Shown: positions 26,173 through 34,782 of the stretch, one piece after another
Layout of the letters: every line of letters begins with the position of its first letter
How positions within the stretch are numbered: position 1 is the stretch's first letter
Source: Echinicola jeungdonensis
GTDB taxonomy: Bacteria > Bacteroidota > Bacteroidia > Cytophagales > Cyclobacteriaceae
Direction: 5' to 3'
Length of the DNA: 64,000 nt
NCBI RefSeq assembly: GCF_030409905.1
Contig: NZ_JAUFQT010000001.1
Span: 1,262,001 to 1,326,000, forward strand
Notes under the pieces: generated by a model
Database searches by the model: none
The model's input: the letters and a program-made list of their open reading frames with translations, nothing else
What the model was told of the DNA's origin: nothing
Translations under genes and position numbers: made by a program

Positions 26173-26943
26173 TTACTTCCCTCCATTGGCGCGTAGATCG
26201 TTAAGGCAGTTTTCTCCAAGGCCTGGGATAACATCCTCCCTTAAATTAATAATCCGGGTTTGTACCGCCCAGTACATCAAGCAATCCTCATTATCACAAT
26301 GACCCGGATAATCTTCATCGAGATGATCTATTACCATGGGAGTTCCCAAATCCACCAAACCCAAAAGATGGCCAATTTCATGTTGCATTACGGTGGACTC
26401 CAGCTTTCCCCGGCTGGGTTTTCCGAAACCACCTGAATTTTCAAAAATCCGCTTTCCCATTAAGGCGACGGAGGTATTTCTATGAGTTACTCCAAGACTG
26501 TATTCAGTACCTGTGTCCTCATCAAAATACCCGTCCAAGATCAGCACATACACCCCCAATTTTTCACCCACATTGTAAGCTGTTCTGTTTTCATCCTCAA
26601 TTTGTCTGATTTCCTGAACAGAATATTTTTCCTGATCCAAACCACCAATTTCCTGTACAATAACCTCTATTCCAAGGGGTTTATTTACCAACCCTATTAA
26701 AAAGTTTCCTAATTTATCAACCATTTCCTCCGTAGGCCGAAATCCTTCCATATATTGGATTTCAAGTTGGACGCTGTTAAAATCATTTGCAGATAGAAGG
26801 TCATTTGCAGAAACCCCCGGAGCCCTTTTTGCTGCCCTTATATCAGGCTGGTCCTCCAAGTTTTCATCCGGCCCCAAATCGCAGGAAGAAACAAGGAAAA
26901 TGATCGCTAATCCATTTAAGAACAGTAATAATTTATTTCTCAT
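26173..26943 (-). CDS. Lipoprotein zinc metalloprotease (metzincin-like, 'membrane metalloprotease' type)
   Basis: A lipoprotein signal ends in VSSC, so the mature protein starts at Cys21 or so and is lipid-anchored. The zinc motif HEIGHLLGL is followed by VDLGTPM and, about 20 residues on, by CLMYW, which resembles a metzincin Met-turn. The ending NCLNDLRANGGK and the stretch SANDLLSANDF are also found in Bacteroidota proteins annotated as membrane metalloproteases, as I remember them. The substrate is unknown. The frame opens six codons upstream with TTG, but the Met at 26943 begins a proper signal peptide. A TACATTTG element lies on the minus strand at 27022-27029. Confidence 0.75.
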   Translation of the reverse strand: MRNKLLLFLNGLAIIFLVSSCDLGPDENLEDQPDIRAAKRAPGVSANDLLSANDFNSVQLEIQYMEGFRPTEEMVDKLGNFLIGLVNKPLGIEVIVQEIGGLDQEKYSVQEIRQIEDENRTAYNVGEKLGVYVLILDGYFDEDTGTEYSLGVTHRNTSVALMGKRIFENSGGFGKPSRGKLESTVMQHEIGHLLGLVDLGTPMVIDHLDEDYPGHCDNEDCLMYWAVQTRIINLREDVIPGLGENCLNDLRANGGK

Positions 26944-27021
26944 ATGTAGGAGTTTGCCCAATTAAAAGATTGGGAAATTTTAATATCTAATTTTAATCAG
27001 TTTTCACCTGCAAATATTATA

Positions 27022-27029
27022 CAAATGTA
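27022..27029 (-). promoter_or_regulatory. -7 element for the lipoprotein metalloprotease gene
   Basis: Read on the minus strand it is TACATTTG, a TAnnTTTG match about 80 nt before the ATG. The -33 box is not convincing. Confidence 0.35.
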
Positions 27030-27049
27030 AATATTCCAAACACTTATTT

Positions 27050-28687
27050 TTAAACGGTTAGCTTATCCGGGGCTTTTTCTTCCTGTTCCAGACTTCTTTT
27101 TGCCAAAACAATCAACACTACAGATAGTGCAAACAACACAGAAGCAAGTATGGACAACACATAACTATTTTCCTGAAAATTTTTCCAGGCAAATATTCCC
27201 AAAGAAGTTAAGGTAACTGAAAACATAAAAAACATAGGAATCAACACAAAAGATGCATTTACCTTTTTACGGATTAGCCACACCGCAACGGTCAATAAAG
27301 CCAAAGCTGCCAGAAGTTGATTTGCTGAACCAAAAATAGGCCAAAGTGTAGTAAATCCTCCAGATTTGATCAAAAGGATGGAAAGCAACACTACAATTCC
27401 TGTGGAAAGATACCGATTATTGGAAAGCCCCTTCCCCACCGGGATATTCATTCCTTCAAAATATTCCTGAAAGGTAAATCTGGCTAGTCTGGTACAAGTA
27501 TCCAAGGTGGTCAGTGCAAATGCAGAAACCGTTAATGCCACAAAACTCACGGCCAATCCCTCAGAAATTCCAAGTGAGCTCATCATGGCCCCCAATCCAT
27601 TCGAAAACATGGTGACCGGGCCCAGGGAAGTCAAATTGGCTAAATATTCCTCCCGGCTGATTACAATGACTGCACCTACAGATATTATCGCCAGAAAGGA
27701 TTCAATCAACATCCCGCCAAATCCCACTACCTTGGCATCTGATTCTTTATTAATCTGTTTGGAGGTGGTACCTGATGCCACCAGGGAATGGAAACCACTA
27801 ATAGCCCCACAAGCAATGGTAACAAATAAAACGGGAAATAAATATCCCAAATTTTCCGTTGAAACATGGACCTGGCTATCCATTTTTATTTCAGGGTTTG
27901 CCCAAATCACCCCTGCCACCGCCAGAATGATCAACCCATATAATAAAAAGCTATTCAGATAATCTCTGGGCTGCAACAAAAATGAAACAGGAGTGACCGA
28001 TGCCACAAAAGCATAAGCCAACAAAATATAAAGCCATATCTGGTAATCCAGCTGGAAAGGTATCTGCATCCCCAAATACACAAAATAGTACATCAGCACC
28101 ACTCCTATGACCGAAGCTATTACAAAAAGGGTTTTCTTTTGGGCCACTGCCTTGTTGATAAAACCAAAAATAATCGCCAAGCCTATAAACAAAATGGAGG
28201 CGGAAGCAACACCGGAATTATTGATAAAAGTCCGGGCAATGATATCTGCAAATACAGCAATCACTAAAATCAGGGTTGAAAAGCTAAACAGCATAAACAA
28301 CTGTTTACCCTTTTGTCCAATATTATTCTGGATAATAGTACCAATGGATTTTCCCTCGTTTCGCATGGAGGCCACCAGACTTCCCAGGTCATGTACTGCT
28401 CCAAAAAAAATTCCACCCACCAATATCCAAATCACCGCTGGCACCCAGCCAAATGTGATGGCTATTATGGGCCCTACTATCGGGCCAGCCCCAGCAATTG
28501 AGGCAAAATGATGTCCCAAAACAACTATAGGCCGGCTGGGGACATAATCCACCCCATCCTTCAGGGCATGGGAAGGAGGCAAGTTCTTATTGCTAATTTT
28601 GAACTTCCTAAAGACATACTTGCCATATATAAAATATGCCCCCAACAAAATGGCCCCGGAAAGGAGCAGTAAAACGGATAATGTCAT
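27050..28687 (-). CDS. cstA: CstA-family carbon starvation / peptide transporter
   Basis: The 545-residue protein has about 14-16 membrane helices. It shows the CstA signature near the N-terminus: GHHFASIAGAGPIVGPI followed by FGWVPAVIWILVGGIFFGAVHD. CstA proteins import peptides or pyruvate during carbon limitation. The protein is shorter than E. coli CstA (701 residues), which fits the compact form found in many bacteria. A TACCTTTG element lies on the minus strand at 28740-28747, 53 nt upstream of the start. The metalloprotease gene follows after 106 bp on the same strand but has its own promoter-like element. The substrate here is unknown. Confidence 0.9.
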   Translation of the reverse strand: MTLSVLLLLSGAILLGAYFIYGKYVFRKFKISNKNLPPSHALKDGVDYVPSRPIVVLGHHFASIAGAGPIVGPIIAITFGWVPAVIWILVGGIFFGAVHDLGSLVASMRNEGKSIGTIIQNNIGQKGKQLFMLFSFSTLILVIAVFADIIARTFINNSGVASASILFIGLAIIFGFINKAVAQKKTLFVIASVIGVVLMYYFVYLGMQIPFQLDYQIWLYILLAYAFVASVTPVSFLLQPRDYLNSFLLYGLIILAVAGVIWANPEIKMDSQVHVSTENLGYLFPVLFVTIACGAISGFHSLVASGTTSKQINKESDAKVVGFGGMLIESFLAIISVGAVIVISREEYLANLTSLGPVTMFSNGLGAMMSSLGISEGLAVSFVALTVSAFALTTLDTCTRLARFTFQEYFEGMNIPVGKGLSNNRYLSTGIVVLLSILLIKSGGFTTLWPIFGSANQLLAALALLTVAVWLIRKKVNASFVLIPMFFMFSVTLTSLGIFAWKNFQENSYVLSILASVLFALSVVLIVLAKRSLEQEEKAPDKLTV

Positions 28688-28739
28688 GTTGTTTATTGGA
28701 TTTATTGTTCCCGATTGCTATATTATAATTGCTTTTGGG

Positions 28740-28747
28740 CAAAGGTA
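28740..28747 (-). promoter_or_regulatory. -7 element for cstA
   Basis: Read on the minus strand it is TACCTTTG, an exact TAnnTTTG match. The predicted leader is about 45 nt. No clear -33 TTG is visible. The rest of the 241-bp divergent region to the MscS gene holds nothing recognised. Confidence 0.45.
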
Positions 28748-28928
28748 CGACCTAAATTTTTATTTAATAATGGTATTCAGTAGGTTTCTTCCTTTGGCTC
28801 CAACAGGTCCTTGACCAAAAGCAAAACAAAAAATTGCCCTACCCTTGTTCCTAAAAATAACCACCAGGAATCCCCATTTTATTTGCCCGAAATACCACAA
28901 ATCAGATTTTAAATTTTAATTCCAAACC

Positions 28929-29999
28929 ATGATGAATGAAAAGTTTATCTTTTTGCTTACTACATTGGCTTTATTGGTATTGAGCCATATTTTGATCTGG
29001 CTTACCTTTAAACCTCTTTCAAGGTTGGTTTACAAACCAAAGACCCCCGGGGGAAAAAAATCCCTTGGCAAATTGTCCAATGCTTTAAAATGGGGGCTTT
29101 TCTTTGTGATCTTTCCACTGACAGAACACTTGTTCTCACCTGAAGAATGGGCTATTTTTAGTGGAAACAAGGTATTTAGAATCCTATTTATTATTAATTT
29201 CTCCTGGATATTGATAGAACTGTCCAATGTCCTGAAATATTATTTTTTGGATTTTTACACCCTGGACAAAGCCGATAACCTAAAAGAAAGGCGGATTTAT
29301 ACACAAATTAGTTTTGTGAGGAAAATAGCCATATTGGTCATTGTCATTATGGCCCTATCAGTCATTTTAATGAGCTTTGATGTCGCCAGGGAAGCAGGGC
29401 AAGGCATATTAGCTTCAGCAGGAGTGGCGGGCATTATCATTGGTCTTGCTGCCCAAAAGTCCATTGCCAATCTTTTGGCTGGTTTTCAGATTGCCTTTAC
29501 CCAGCCCATCAGGATCGATGATGTGGTTGTTGTGGAGGGGGAGTGGGGAAAAATTGAGGAGATCAATCTCACATATGTGGTGGTTTGTATCTGGGACCAA
29601 AGGAGACTGGTTTTGCCCATTTATTATTTTTTAGAAAAGCCATTCCAAAACTGGACCCGAACCACAGCAACCATTTGGGGAACAGTATTCTTATATGTGG
29701 ATCATACCATTCCCATCAATGAACTTAAGGAAAAACTGAAACAGATTCTGGACCATACCCCATTATGGGATGGAAAGGTACAGGTCCTGCAGGTCACCGA
29801 TGTAAAACCCAGCACCATTGAACTACGTTGTTTAATGAGTGCCAAGGACAGCCCGACAGCATTTGATTTGCGCTGTTTGGTGAGGGAGGAAATGGTCCGT
29901 TTTATTCAGGAAAAATACCCTGCTTCCCTTCCTAAAACCAGGGTTTTGATGGATCAAGCAAAGCAGGAAAAATTCAAGGAAAACGGACCCGAAGTATGA
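28929..29999 (+). CDS. MscS-family mechanosensitive ion channel
   Basis: The 356-residue inner-membrane protein has four predicted membrane helices before the MscS core. The pore-lining helix is Gly/Ala-rich (ASAGVAGIIIGLAAQKSIANLLAGF, about residues 162-186). The beta domain follows (IDDVVVVEGEWGKIEEINLTYVVV), then a C-terminal alpha/beta region. MscS-type channels open on membrane tension and release solutes during osmotic down-shock. The second core helix is less conserved, so its gating may differ from E. coli MscS. The gene is divergent from cstA and apparently monocistronic. Confidence 0.88.
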   Translation: MMNEKFIFLLTTLALLVLSHILIWLTFKPLSRLVYKPKTPGGKKSLGKLSNALKWGLFFVIFPLTEHLFSPEEWAIFSGNKVFRILFIINFSWILIELSNVLKYYFLDFYTLDKADNLKERRIYTQISFVRKIAILVIVIMALSVILMSFDVAREAGQGILASAGVAGIIIGLAAQKSIANLLAGFQIAFTQPIRIDDVVVVEGEWGKIEEINLTYVVVCIWDQRRLVLPIYYFLEKPFQNWTRTTATIWGTVFLYVDHTIPINELKEKLKQILDHTPLWDGKVQVLQVTDVKPSTIELRCLMSAKDSPTAFDLRCLVREEMVRFIQEKYPASLPKTRVLMDQAKQEKFKENGPEV

Positions 30000-30037
30000 G
30001 AAACAAACAATTCGTTTTATTTACCGGATATTACCTA

Positions 30038-30045
30038 TAAATTTG
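30038..30045 (+). promoter_or_regulatory. -7 element for accD
   Basis: TAAATTTG matches TAnnTTTG and lies 42 bp upstream of the accD ATG. Confidence 0.45.
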
Positions 30046-30087
30046 TAGTCTCTGAAAAGAAATTTTTCAGTCAAAACGCACAATTTT

Positions 30088-30930
30088 ATGGCTTGGTTTA
30101 AAAGAAAAGACGCTGGAATAAAAACTTCCACCCAAGAAAAAAAAGATGCCCCTGATGGCCTCTGGTTTAAAACACCGAAGGGTAACATCATTCATACCCG
30201 GGAGCTCAAAAACAACGCATATGTCTGCCCAGATGATGACTATCATGTAAAAATCGGCTCCAAGGAATATTTTGAAATATTGTTTGATGACAACCAATTC
30301 AAGGAGCTGGATAAAAATATGACTTCCGGCGACCCCCTTCATTTTGTAGATAGCAAGCCTTATACCTCAAGGATTGAAGCTACTATCGAAAAAACCTCCC
30401 TCAAAGATGCAGTCCGCACTGGAGTTGGCAAAATGAACGGTTTGGATCTGGTTGTTGCCTGTATGGACTTCAATTTTATTGGCGGTTCCATGGGCTCTGT
30501 TGTTGGGGAAAAGATTGCCAGGGCCATTGACCACTCCCTGAAAAATAAAATTCCTTTTATGATGATTTCCAAATCTGGAGGTGCCCGGATGATGGAAGCT
30601 GGATTTAGCTTGATGCAAATGGCCAAAACTTCTGCCAAGTTGGCTTTGTTGGATGAAGCAGGCATTCCTTATATTTCCTTATTAACGGACCCAACCACGG
30701 GAGGCGTAACCGCATCCTATGCCATGTTGGGGGATTTTAATATCGCAGAACCTGGGGCCTTGATTGGCTTTGCAGGCCCTAGAGTGATCAGAGAGACCAT
30801 TGGCAAGGACCTCCCCAAAGGCTTCCAAAGTTCTGAATTTGTCTTGGATCATGGCTTCCTTGATTTTATTGTAGACAGGAGGGAACTGAAAGGCAGATTA
30901 ACTACCCTTTTGAACCTTTTAAAAAATTAA
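30088..30930 (+). CDS. accD: Acetyl-CoA carboxylase carboxyltransferase subunit beta, zinc ribbon degenerate
   Basis: AccD with AccA transfers the carboxyl group from biotin to acetyl-CoA, the first committed step of fatty acid synthesis. The crotonase-like core is intact, with [25 protein letters not shown] and [18 protein letters not shown]. The N-terminal zinc ribbon, normally four cysteines in two CxxC pairs, keeps only Cys47. The first pair reads KTPKGN and the second CPDDDYH (residues 28-53). The fold of this segment is otherwise preserved in length. accA is not nearby. The total of 280 residues is normal. Confidence 0.95.
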   Translation: MAWFKRKDAGIKTSTQEKKDAPDGLWFKTPKGNIIHTRELKNNAYVCPDDDYHVKIGSKEYFEILFDDNQFKELDKNMTSGDPLHFVDSKPYTSRIEATIEKTSLKDAVRTGVGKMNGLDLVVACMDFNFIGGSMGSVVGEKIARAIDHSLKNKIPFMMISKSGGARMMEAGFSLMQMAKTSAKLALLDEAGIPYISLLTDPTTGGVTASYAMLGDFNIAEPGALIGFAGPRVIRETIGKDLPKGFQSSEFVLDHGFLDFIVDRRELKGRLTTLLNLLKN

Positions 30931-31006
30931 TTCAAGCTTATATTCCATTCATCAGAAATAAAGTTAAAATTTGGCCACTACTTGGCCTTTTTTATGGAAT
31001 AATAAA

Positions 31007-31014
31007 TATATTTG
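31007..31014 (+). promoter_or_regulatory. -7 element for nqrF
   Basis: TATATTTG matches TAnnTTTG. A TTG at 30982-30984, 22 nt upstream, may serve as the -33 box. The start codon is 57 bp downstream. Confidence 0.5.
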
Positions 31015-31070
31015 TACTCCCCAAATAAGGGGCTTACCATACTGAGAGAGAACTAGAAAAACATTATTAA

Positions 31071-32375
31071 ATGAGTTCAGTAATCATTTCTTCGATTGTA
31101 GCATTTACTTTGATAATTTTGCTACTCGTTTTGATTCTCCTTTTTGCCCAATCCAAGTTGGTGCCTTCTGGAGATGTTAAAATCGTCATCAATGGAGACG
31201 AAGACAATCCAATTGTAGCTTCTGCCGGATCCACCCTTCTTTCCACGCTTGGCGGCCAAAAAATATTCCTTCCCTCTGCCTGTGGCGGTGGTGGTACTTG
31301 TGCCATGTGCAAGTGTACCATTGAAGAGGGAGGTGGAGAAGTGTTACCTACCGAGGTAGGACACTTAAGCCGTTCCGAGCAAAAAAGCAATGTGAGACTT
31401 TCCTGCCAGGTAAAAGTGAAGCAGGATATGCGCATCCGTATTCCTGAAGAAATCTTTGGTATCAAGAAGTGGGAATGCGAAGTGGTTTCCAACTACAATG
31501 TATCCACCTTTATCAAGGAATTTGTGGTGAAATTACCTAAAGGGGAAACTTTGGATTTCCAATCCGGTGGATATATCCAGATTGATGTACCTGAAATCAC
31601 CGTAAATTTTAAGGATATTGACATCACCCCACATCCTGACCTTGGTCACCCAGACGATGTGTATAAAAGTGACTGGGACAAATTTGGTTTGTGGGATTTG
31701 GTCATGAAAAATGATGAAGAGTTGTTCCGTGCTTACTCTATGGCCAACCATCCTGCAGAAGGAAACATCATCATGTTGACCATCCGTATTGCCACTCCAC
31801 CTTGGGACAGGGCCAATAATAAATGGATGGATGTAAATCCTGGGGTTTGCTCCTCTTATGTATTCTCAAGAAAACCTGGAGATAAAGTAACCATTTCAGG
31901 TCCATATGGGGAATTCCACATCAACCCTACAGATAGAGAAATGATATATATTGGTGGTGGTGCTGGAATGGCTCCTTTGAGATCACATATCTTCCACCTT
32001 TTCCATACAGAAAAGACCGACAGAAAAGTATCTTACTGGTACGGGGGACGTTCTAAAAAGGAACTTTTCTACGTTCCTCACTTCAGAAATATTGAGAAGG
32101 AATTCCCTAATTTCAGTTTCCATGTAGGCCTTTCCGAGCCGCTTCCGGAAGACAACTGGAAAATCAAAAAATCCCTGGATGATAAAGAAGGAGATGGTTA
32201 TGTAGGATTCATCCACCAGGTGCTTTATGACAACTACCTGAAAGACCATCCAGAGCCAGATGAGGTTGAATTTTACTTATGTGGGCCTCCATTGATGAAC
32301 TCCGCAGTACTTAAGCTGTTGGATGACATGGGTGTCCCTAAAGAAAATATCAGGTTTGATGATTTCGGTGGTTAA
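31071..32375 (+). CDS. nqrF: Na+-translocating NADH:quinone reductase subunit F
   Basis: NqrF is the NADH-oxidising subunit of the sodium-pumping Na+-NQR complex. It has one N-terminal membrane helix (about 6-26), then a 2Fe-2S domain with Cys71, Cys77, Cys80 and Cys112 in [10 protein letters not shown] plus SC. The FAD site RAYSMAN and the NAD-binding [13 protein letters not shown] and [11 protein letters not shown] motifs follow. It has 434 residues, a little longer than the Vibrio protein. In most genomes it is the last gene of nqrABCDEF; here no other nqr gene is adjacent, and it has its own promoter and terminator. Confidence 0.95.
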   Translation: MSSVIISSIVAFTLIILLLVLILLFAQSKLVPSGDVKIVINGDEDNPIVASAGSTLLSTLGGQKIFLPSACGGGGTCAMCKCTIEEGGGEVLPTEVGHLSRSEQKSNVRLSCQVKVKQDMRIRIPEEIFGIKKWECEVVSNYNVSTFIKEFVVKLPKGETLDFQSGGYIQIDVPEITVNFKDIDITPHPDLGHPDDVYKSDWDKFGLWDLVMKNDEELFRAYSMANHPAEGNIIMLTIRIATPPWDRANNKWMDVNPGVCSSYVFSRKPGDKVTISGPYGEFHINPTDREMIYIGGGAGMAPLRSHIFHLFHTEKTDRKVSYWYGGRSKKELFYVPHFRNIEKEFPNFSFHVGLSEPLPEDNWKIKKSLDDKEGDGYVGFIHQVLYDNYLKDHPEPDEVEFYLCGPPLMNSAVLKLLDDMGVPKENIRFDDFGG

Positions 32376-32380
32376 ACCCA

Positions 32381-32412
32381 AAAGAGCCTTGCAAAAGCAA
32401 GGCTCTTTTTAT
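32381..32412 (+). terminator. Rho-independent terminator after nqrF
   Basis: A perfect stem AAAGAGCCTTGC / GCAAGGCTCTTT with loop AAAA is followed by further T residues. Confidence 0.93.
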
Positions 32413-32553
32413 TTTCCTCTTTATTTTTTAATTATTTTTGATCAGGATTCGGCTTTTTCCTAGGGAACATATTTTACATTCCTTAGACTGCCAAATAACA
32501 ATTAATAAAACCATCGATATTTCCTGGATTACTGCCGGGCCAAAACAACACTT

Positions 32554-33705
32554 ATGGATTTACAATTATTCTTTGACCCTGTTCCTGAAACTATCACCCA
32601 ACAAAAACATTCTCATAATTCTTTTTTCACCCATATCAACTATCATGGAGAGCTTTTTCCTGACCTGACAGGCATCCAGATAGCCTTGGTAGGCATCCAG
32701 GAATCCAGGGGACAAGGGGAGGCGGAAACCATGCCCGAAGCAGCCAATGAAATTCGAAAAAAATTATTCAAGTTAAAAAAAGGCTTGGCTCATTACAAAA
32801 TTGCAGACCTGGGCAATATAAGAAATGGGATAGACCTTCAGGAAACTTACCTCCGGATCCAGTCGATTGGAGAATATTTGTTGGAAAGACAAATATTGCC
32901 CATTTATATTGGCGGTTCCCATGATGTGGATATCGGACAGTATTTATCCTATGAGGGAATGAAAAAACTGGTCAGCATGCTCACTGTGGATGCTAAAATT
33001 GATATGGATGATGAAGGGATGCCTTTTGAAGTCCATTCCCAGGATATTATTCTCCATCAACCTAACTTTCTTTTTAATTATACCCAGCTTGCCTATCAAA
33101 GCTTCTTGACTGACAGGGATTTGGTCAATGTAATGGAAAAACTCTATTTCGATCATGTCAGACTTGGAGCTCTGAGGGACAATTTTAAAGAAGTAGAGCC
33201 CTTAATCAGAAATGCTGATCTGCTAAGCTTTGATATTTCGGCCATCCAATCGGCGGATGCCCCTGGAGCATCTGATGCCCAACCCTTCGGGCTTACTGCG
33301 GAGGAAGCCTGTCAAATTGCCTGGTTTGCAGGAATGAACGAAAAATTAAGCAGCATAGGCATTTATGGATACCAACCTAGCTATGATGACCAAAGGAAAA
33401 AAACAGCTTCAGTAATAGCAACAATGGTATGGTATTTTATTGAAGGTTTTTATCACCGAAAAGATAGCCTTTCCTTTAAAAGCAATGATTACACCAAATA
33501 CACTGTTTCCCTGGACTCCAAGCCTTCCACATTGGTGTTTTTCAAAAGTAAACTCAGTGGGAAATGGTGGATGGAAATCCCTCAATCCAACAAGGAAAAA
33601 TTTGAACGGGGTACCATCATTCCTTGCAGCTATCAGGACTATCAAACAGCCCAAAGGGGGGAAATCCCCGAAAGGTGGATCAATGCCCAGTTAAAACTTT
33701 ACTGA
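32554..33705 (+). CDS. Arginase/formimidoylglutamase-fold protein with altered metal ligands
   Basis: The 383-residue protein belongs to the ureohydrolase superfamily. The metal motifs are only partly kept. GGSHD (120-124) stands where arginases have GGDHS. DAKID (146-150) stands for DAHxD, so a metal-binding His is Lys. SFDISAIQSADAPG (225-238) replaces SxDxDxxDP, so the second Asp is lost. The hydrolytic activity may therefore be weakened or absent, or the metal site reorganised. Similar divergent members are common in Bacteroidota and are usually named formimidoylglutamase. It is the first gene of a tight operon with a cytochrome b5-like protein (2-bp gap), an amino-sugar kinase and murQ. 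Confidence 0.75.
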   Translation: MDLQLFFDPVPETITQQKHSHNSFFTHINYHGELFPDLTGIQIALVGIQESRGQGEAETMPEAANEIRKKLFKLKKGLAHYKIADLGNIRNGIDLQETYLRIQSIGEYLLERQILPIYIGGSHDVDIGQYLSYEGMKKLVSMLTVDAKIDMDDEGMPFEVHSQDIILHQPNFLFNYTQLAYQSFLTDRDLVNVMEKLYFDHVRLGALRDNFKEVEPLIRNADLLSFDISAIQSADAPGASDAQPFGLTAEEACQIAWFAGMNEKLSSIGIYGYQPSYDDQRKKTASVIATMVWYFIEGFYHRKDSLSFKSNDYTKYTVSLDSKPSTLVFFKSKLSGKWWMEIPQSNKEKFERGTIIPCSYQDYQTAQRGEIPERWINAQLKLY

Positions 33706-33707
33706 AA

Positions 33708-33935
33708 ATGAAGGGAATTACCCGACAACAACTGGCATTAAGAAATGGACAGGACAAACCTGAAATCTGGATTGCCTACAAAGGCATGGTGTATGATGTA
33801 AGTGCTTCCAGGTTATGGAAGTTTGGAAAACATTATGAACATTGGGCTGGGCAAGATTTGACCGATGAGCTCAAGGACGCCCCTCATAATGAAAATGTAT
33901 TTAATAAATTTGCCCCGGTAGGGCGTTTGATATAA
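33708..33935 (+). CDS. Short cytochrome b5-like heme-binding protein
   Basis: The 75-residue protein is a minimal cytochrome b5/steroid-binding fold: IAYKGMVYDVSASRLW, then GKHYEHWAGQDLTDEL and APHNENVF. His42 or His45 and His60 are the candidate heme ligands; the classical HPGG motif is replaced. It has no signal peptide and is probably cytoplasmic. The frame is open upstream to 33624, but that part overlaps the preceding gene, and the ATG at 33708 sits 2 bp after its stop. It is 4 bp before the kinase gene, so it belongs to the same operon. Its redox partner is not evident. Confidence 0.78.
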   Translation: MKGITRQQLALRNGQDKPEIWIAYKGMVYDVSASRLWKFGKHYEHWAGQDLTDELKDAPHNENVFNKFAPVGRLI

Positions 33936-33939
33936 AATC

Positions 33940-34782
33940 ATGATTTTAATTGCAGATAGCGGAGCCAGCAAGACAGATTGGAGGGTCATTGATGCCAAAG
34001 GACAAATCTCTCAATACCGCGGTCTTGGCTTCAACCCTTATTACCAAGACCAAGAGGACATCACCCGCTCCTTACAAGAGGATTTTTTTCATCAAAGCGA
34101 GGAAGGAATAAAGTCAGTTTACTATTATGGGGCTGGTTGTTCCAATATCAAAAACAAAATTTTGGTCAAGGAGGCCTTACAAAAGCAATTTAAAAAGGCC
34201 GTGATTTTTGTGGAGCATGATTTACTGGCAGCAGCAAGGTCCACCTGCGGGCATGAAGCTGGCATTGCTTGTATTTTGGGAACTGGCTCCAACAGCTGCG
34301 ATTATAATGGTAAAGATATAATAAACAGCAGGCCTTCCCCAGGTTTTATTTTAGGGGATGAGGGAGGAGGTGCCTATATAGGCAAACAATTCTTAAAGGA
34401 TTTTATTTATGAAGAAATGCCAGCCCATATCAGTGAAAAGGTAAAGGAACATTACGCTTTGGACTATACTCAAATTCTGGAAAATGTGTATCAAAAGCCC
34501 TTTCCAGGTCGTTATATGGCTAGCTTCTGTCGGTTTATCACCCAGCATAAAGCAGATCCTTATTGCTATAACCTCGTCTACCAAGCCTTTAAGGATTTCT
34601 TTGCCAAACATGTTCAGAAATATCCAAACCATACCCAGAAAAAAGTCAATTTTGTGGGATCAATTGCCCATTACAACAGTGATATATTGAGAAAGGCGGC
34701 CGCTGATCTGGATATCCATGCCAATATTATTATCGAATCCCCCATTGCAGGTCTCACCTTATTCCATCAAGCAAACCCATGA
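33940..34782 (+). CDS. BadF/BadG-type amino-sugar kinase (GlcNAc or MurNAc kinase)
   Basis: The 280-residue protein has the ASKHA kinase fold. DSGASKTDWRV (about 5-15) is the phosphate-1 motif, GAGCSN the middle motif, and LGTGSNSC plus FILGDEGGGAYIG form the phosphate-2/sugar region. Such proteins in Bacteroidota are annotated as N-acetylglucosamine kinase and resemble MurK, which phosphorylates MurNAc and GlcNAc at C6. murQ overlaps it by 4 bp, so MurNAc is a sensible substrate: the product would be MurNAc-6-phosphate, the substrate of MurQ. The specificity is inferred from context. Confidence 0.8.
   Translation: MILIADSGASKTDWRVIDAKGQISQYRGLGFNPYYQDQEDITRSLQEDFFHQSEEGIKSVYYYGAGCSNIKNKILVKEALQKQFKKAVIFVEHDLLAAARSTCGHEAGIACILGTGSNSCDYNGKDIINSRPSPGFILGDEGGGAYIGKQFLKDFIYEEMPAHISEKVKEHYALDYTQILENVYQKPFPGRYMASFCRFITQHKADPYCYNLVYQAFKDFFAKHVQKYPNHTQKKVNFVGSIAHYNSDILRKAAADLDIHANIIIESPIAGLTLFHQANP

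Noticed and set aside
32438..32668. 76-codon open frame ahead of the arginase-fold gene
   Set aside because: It overlaps the true start at 32554 in another frame and has no family-like content.
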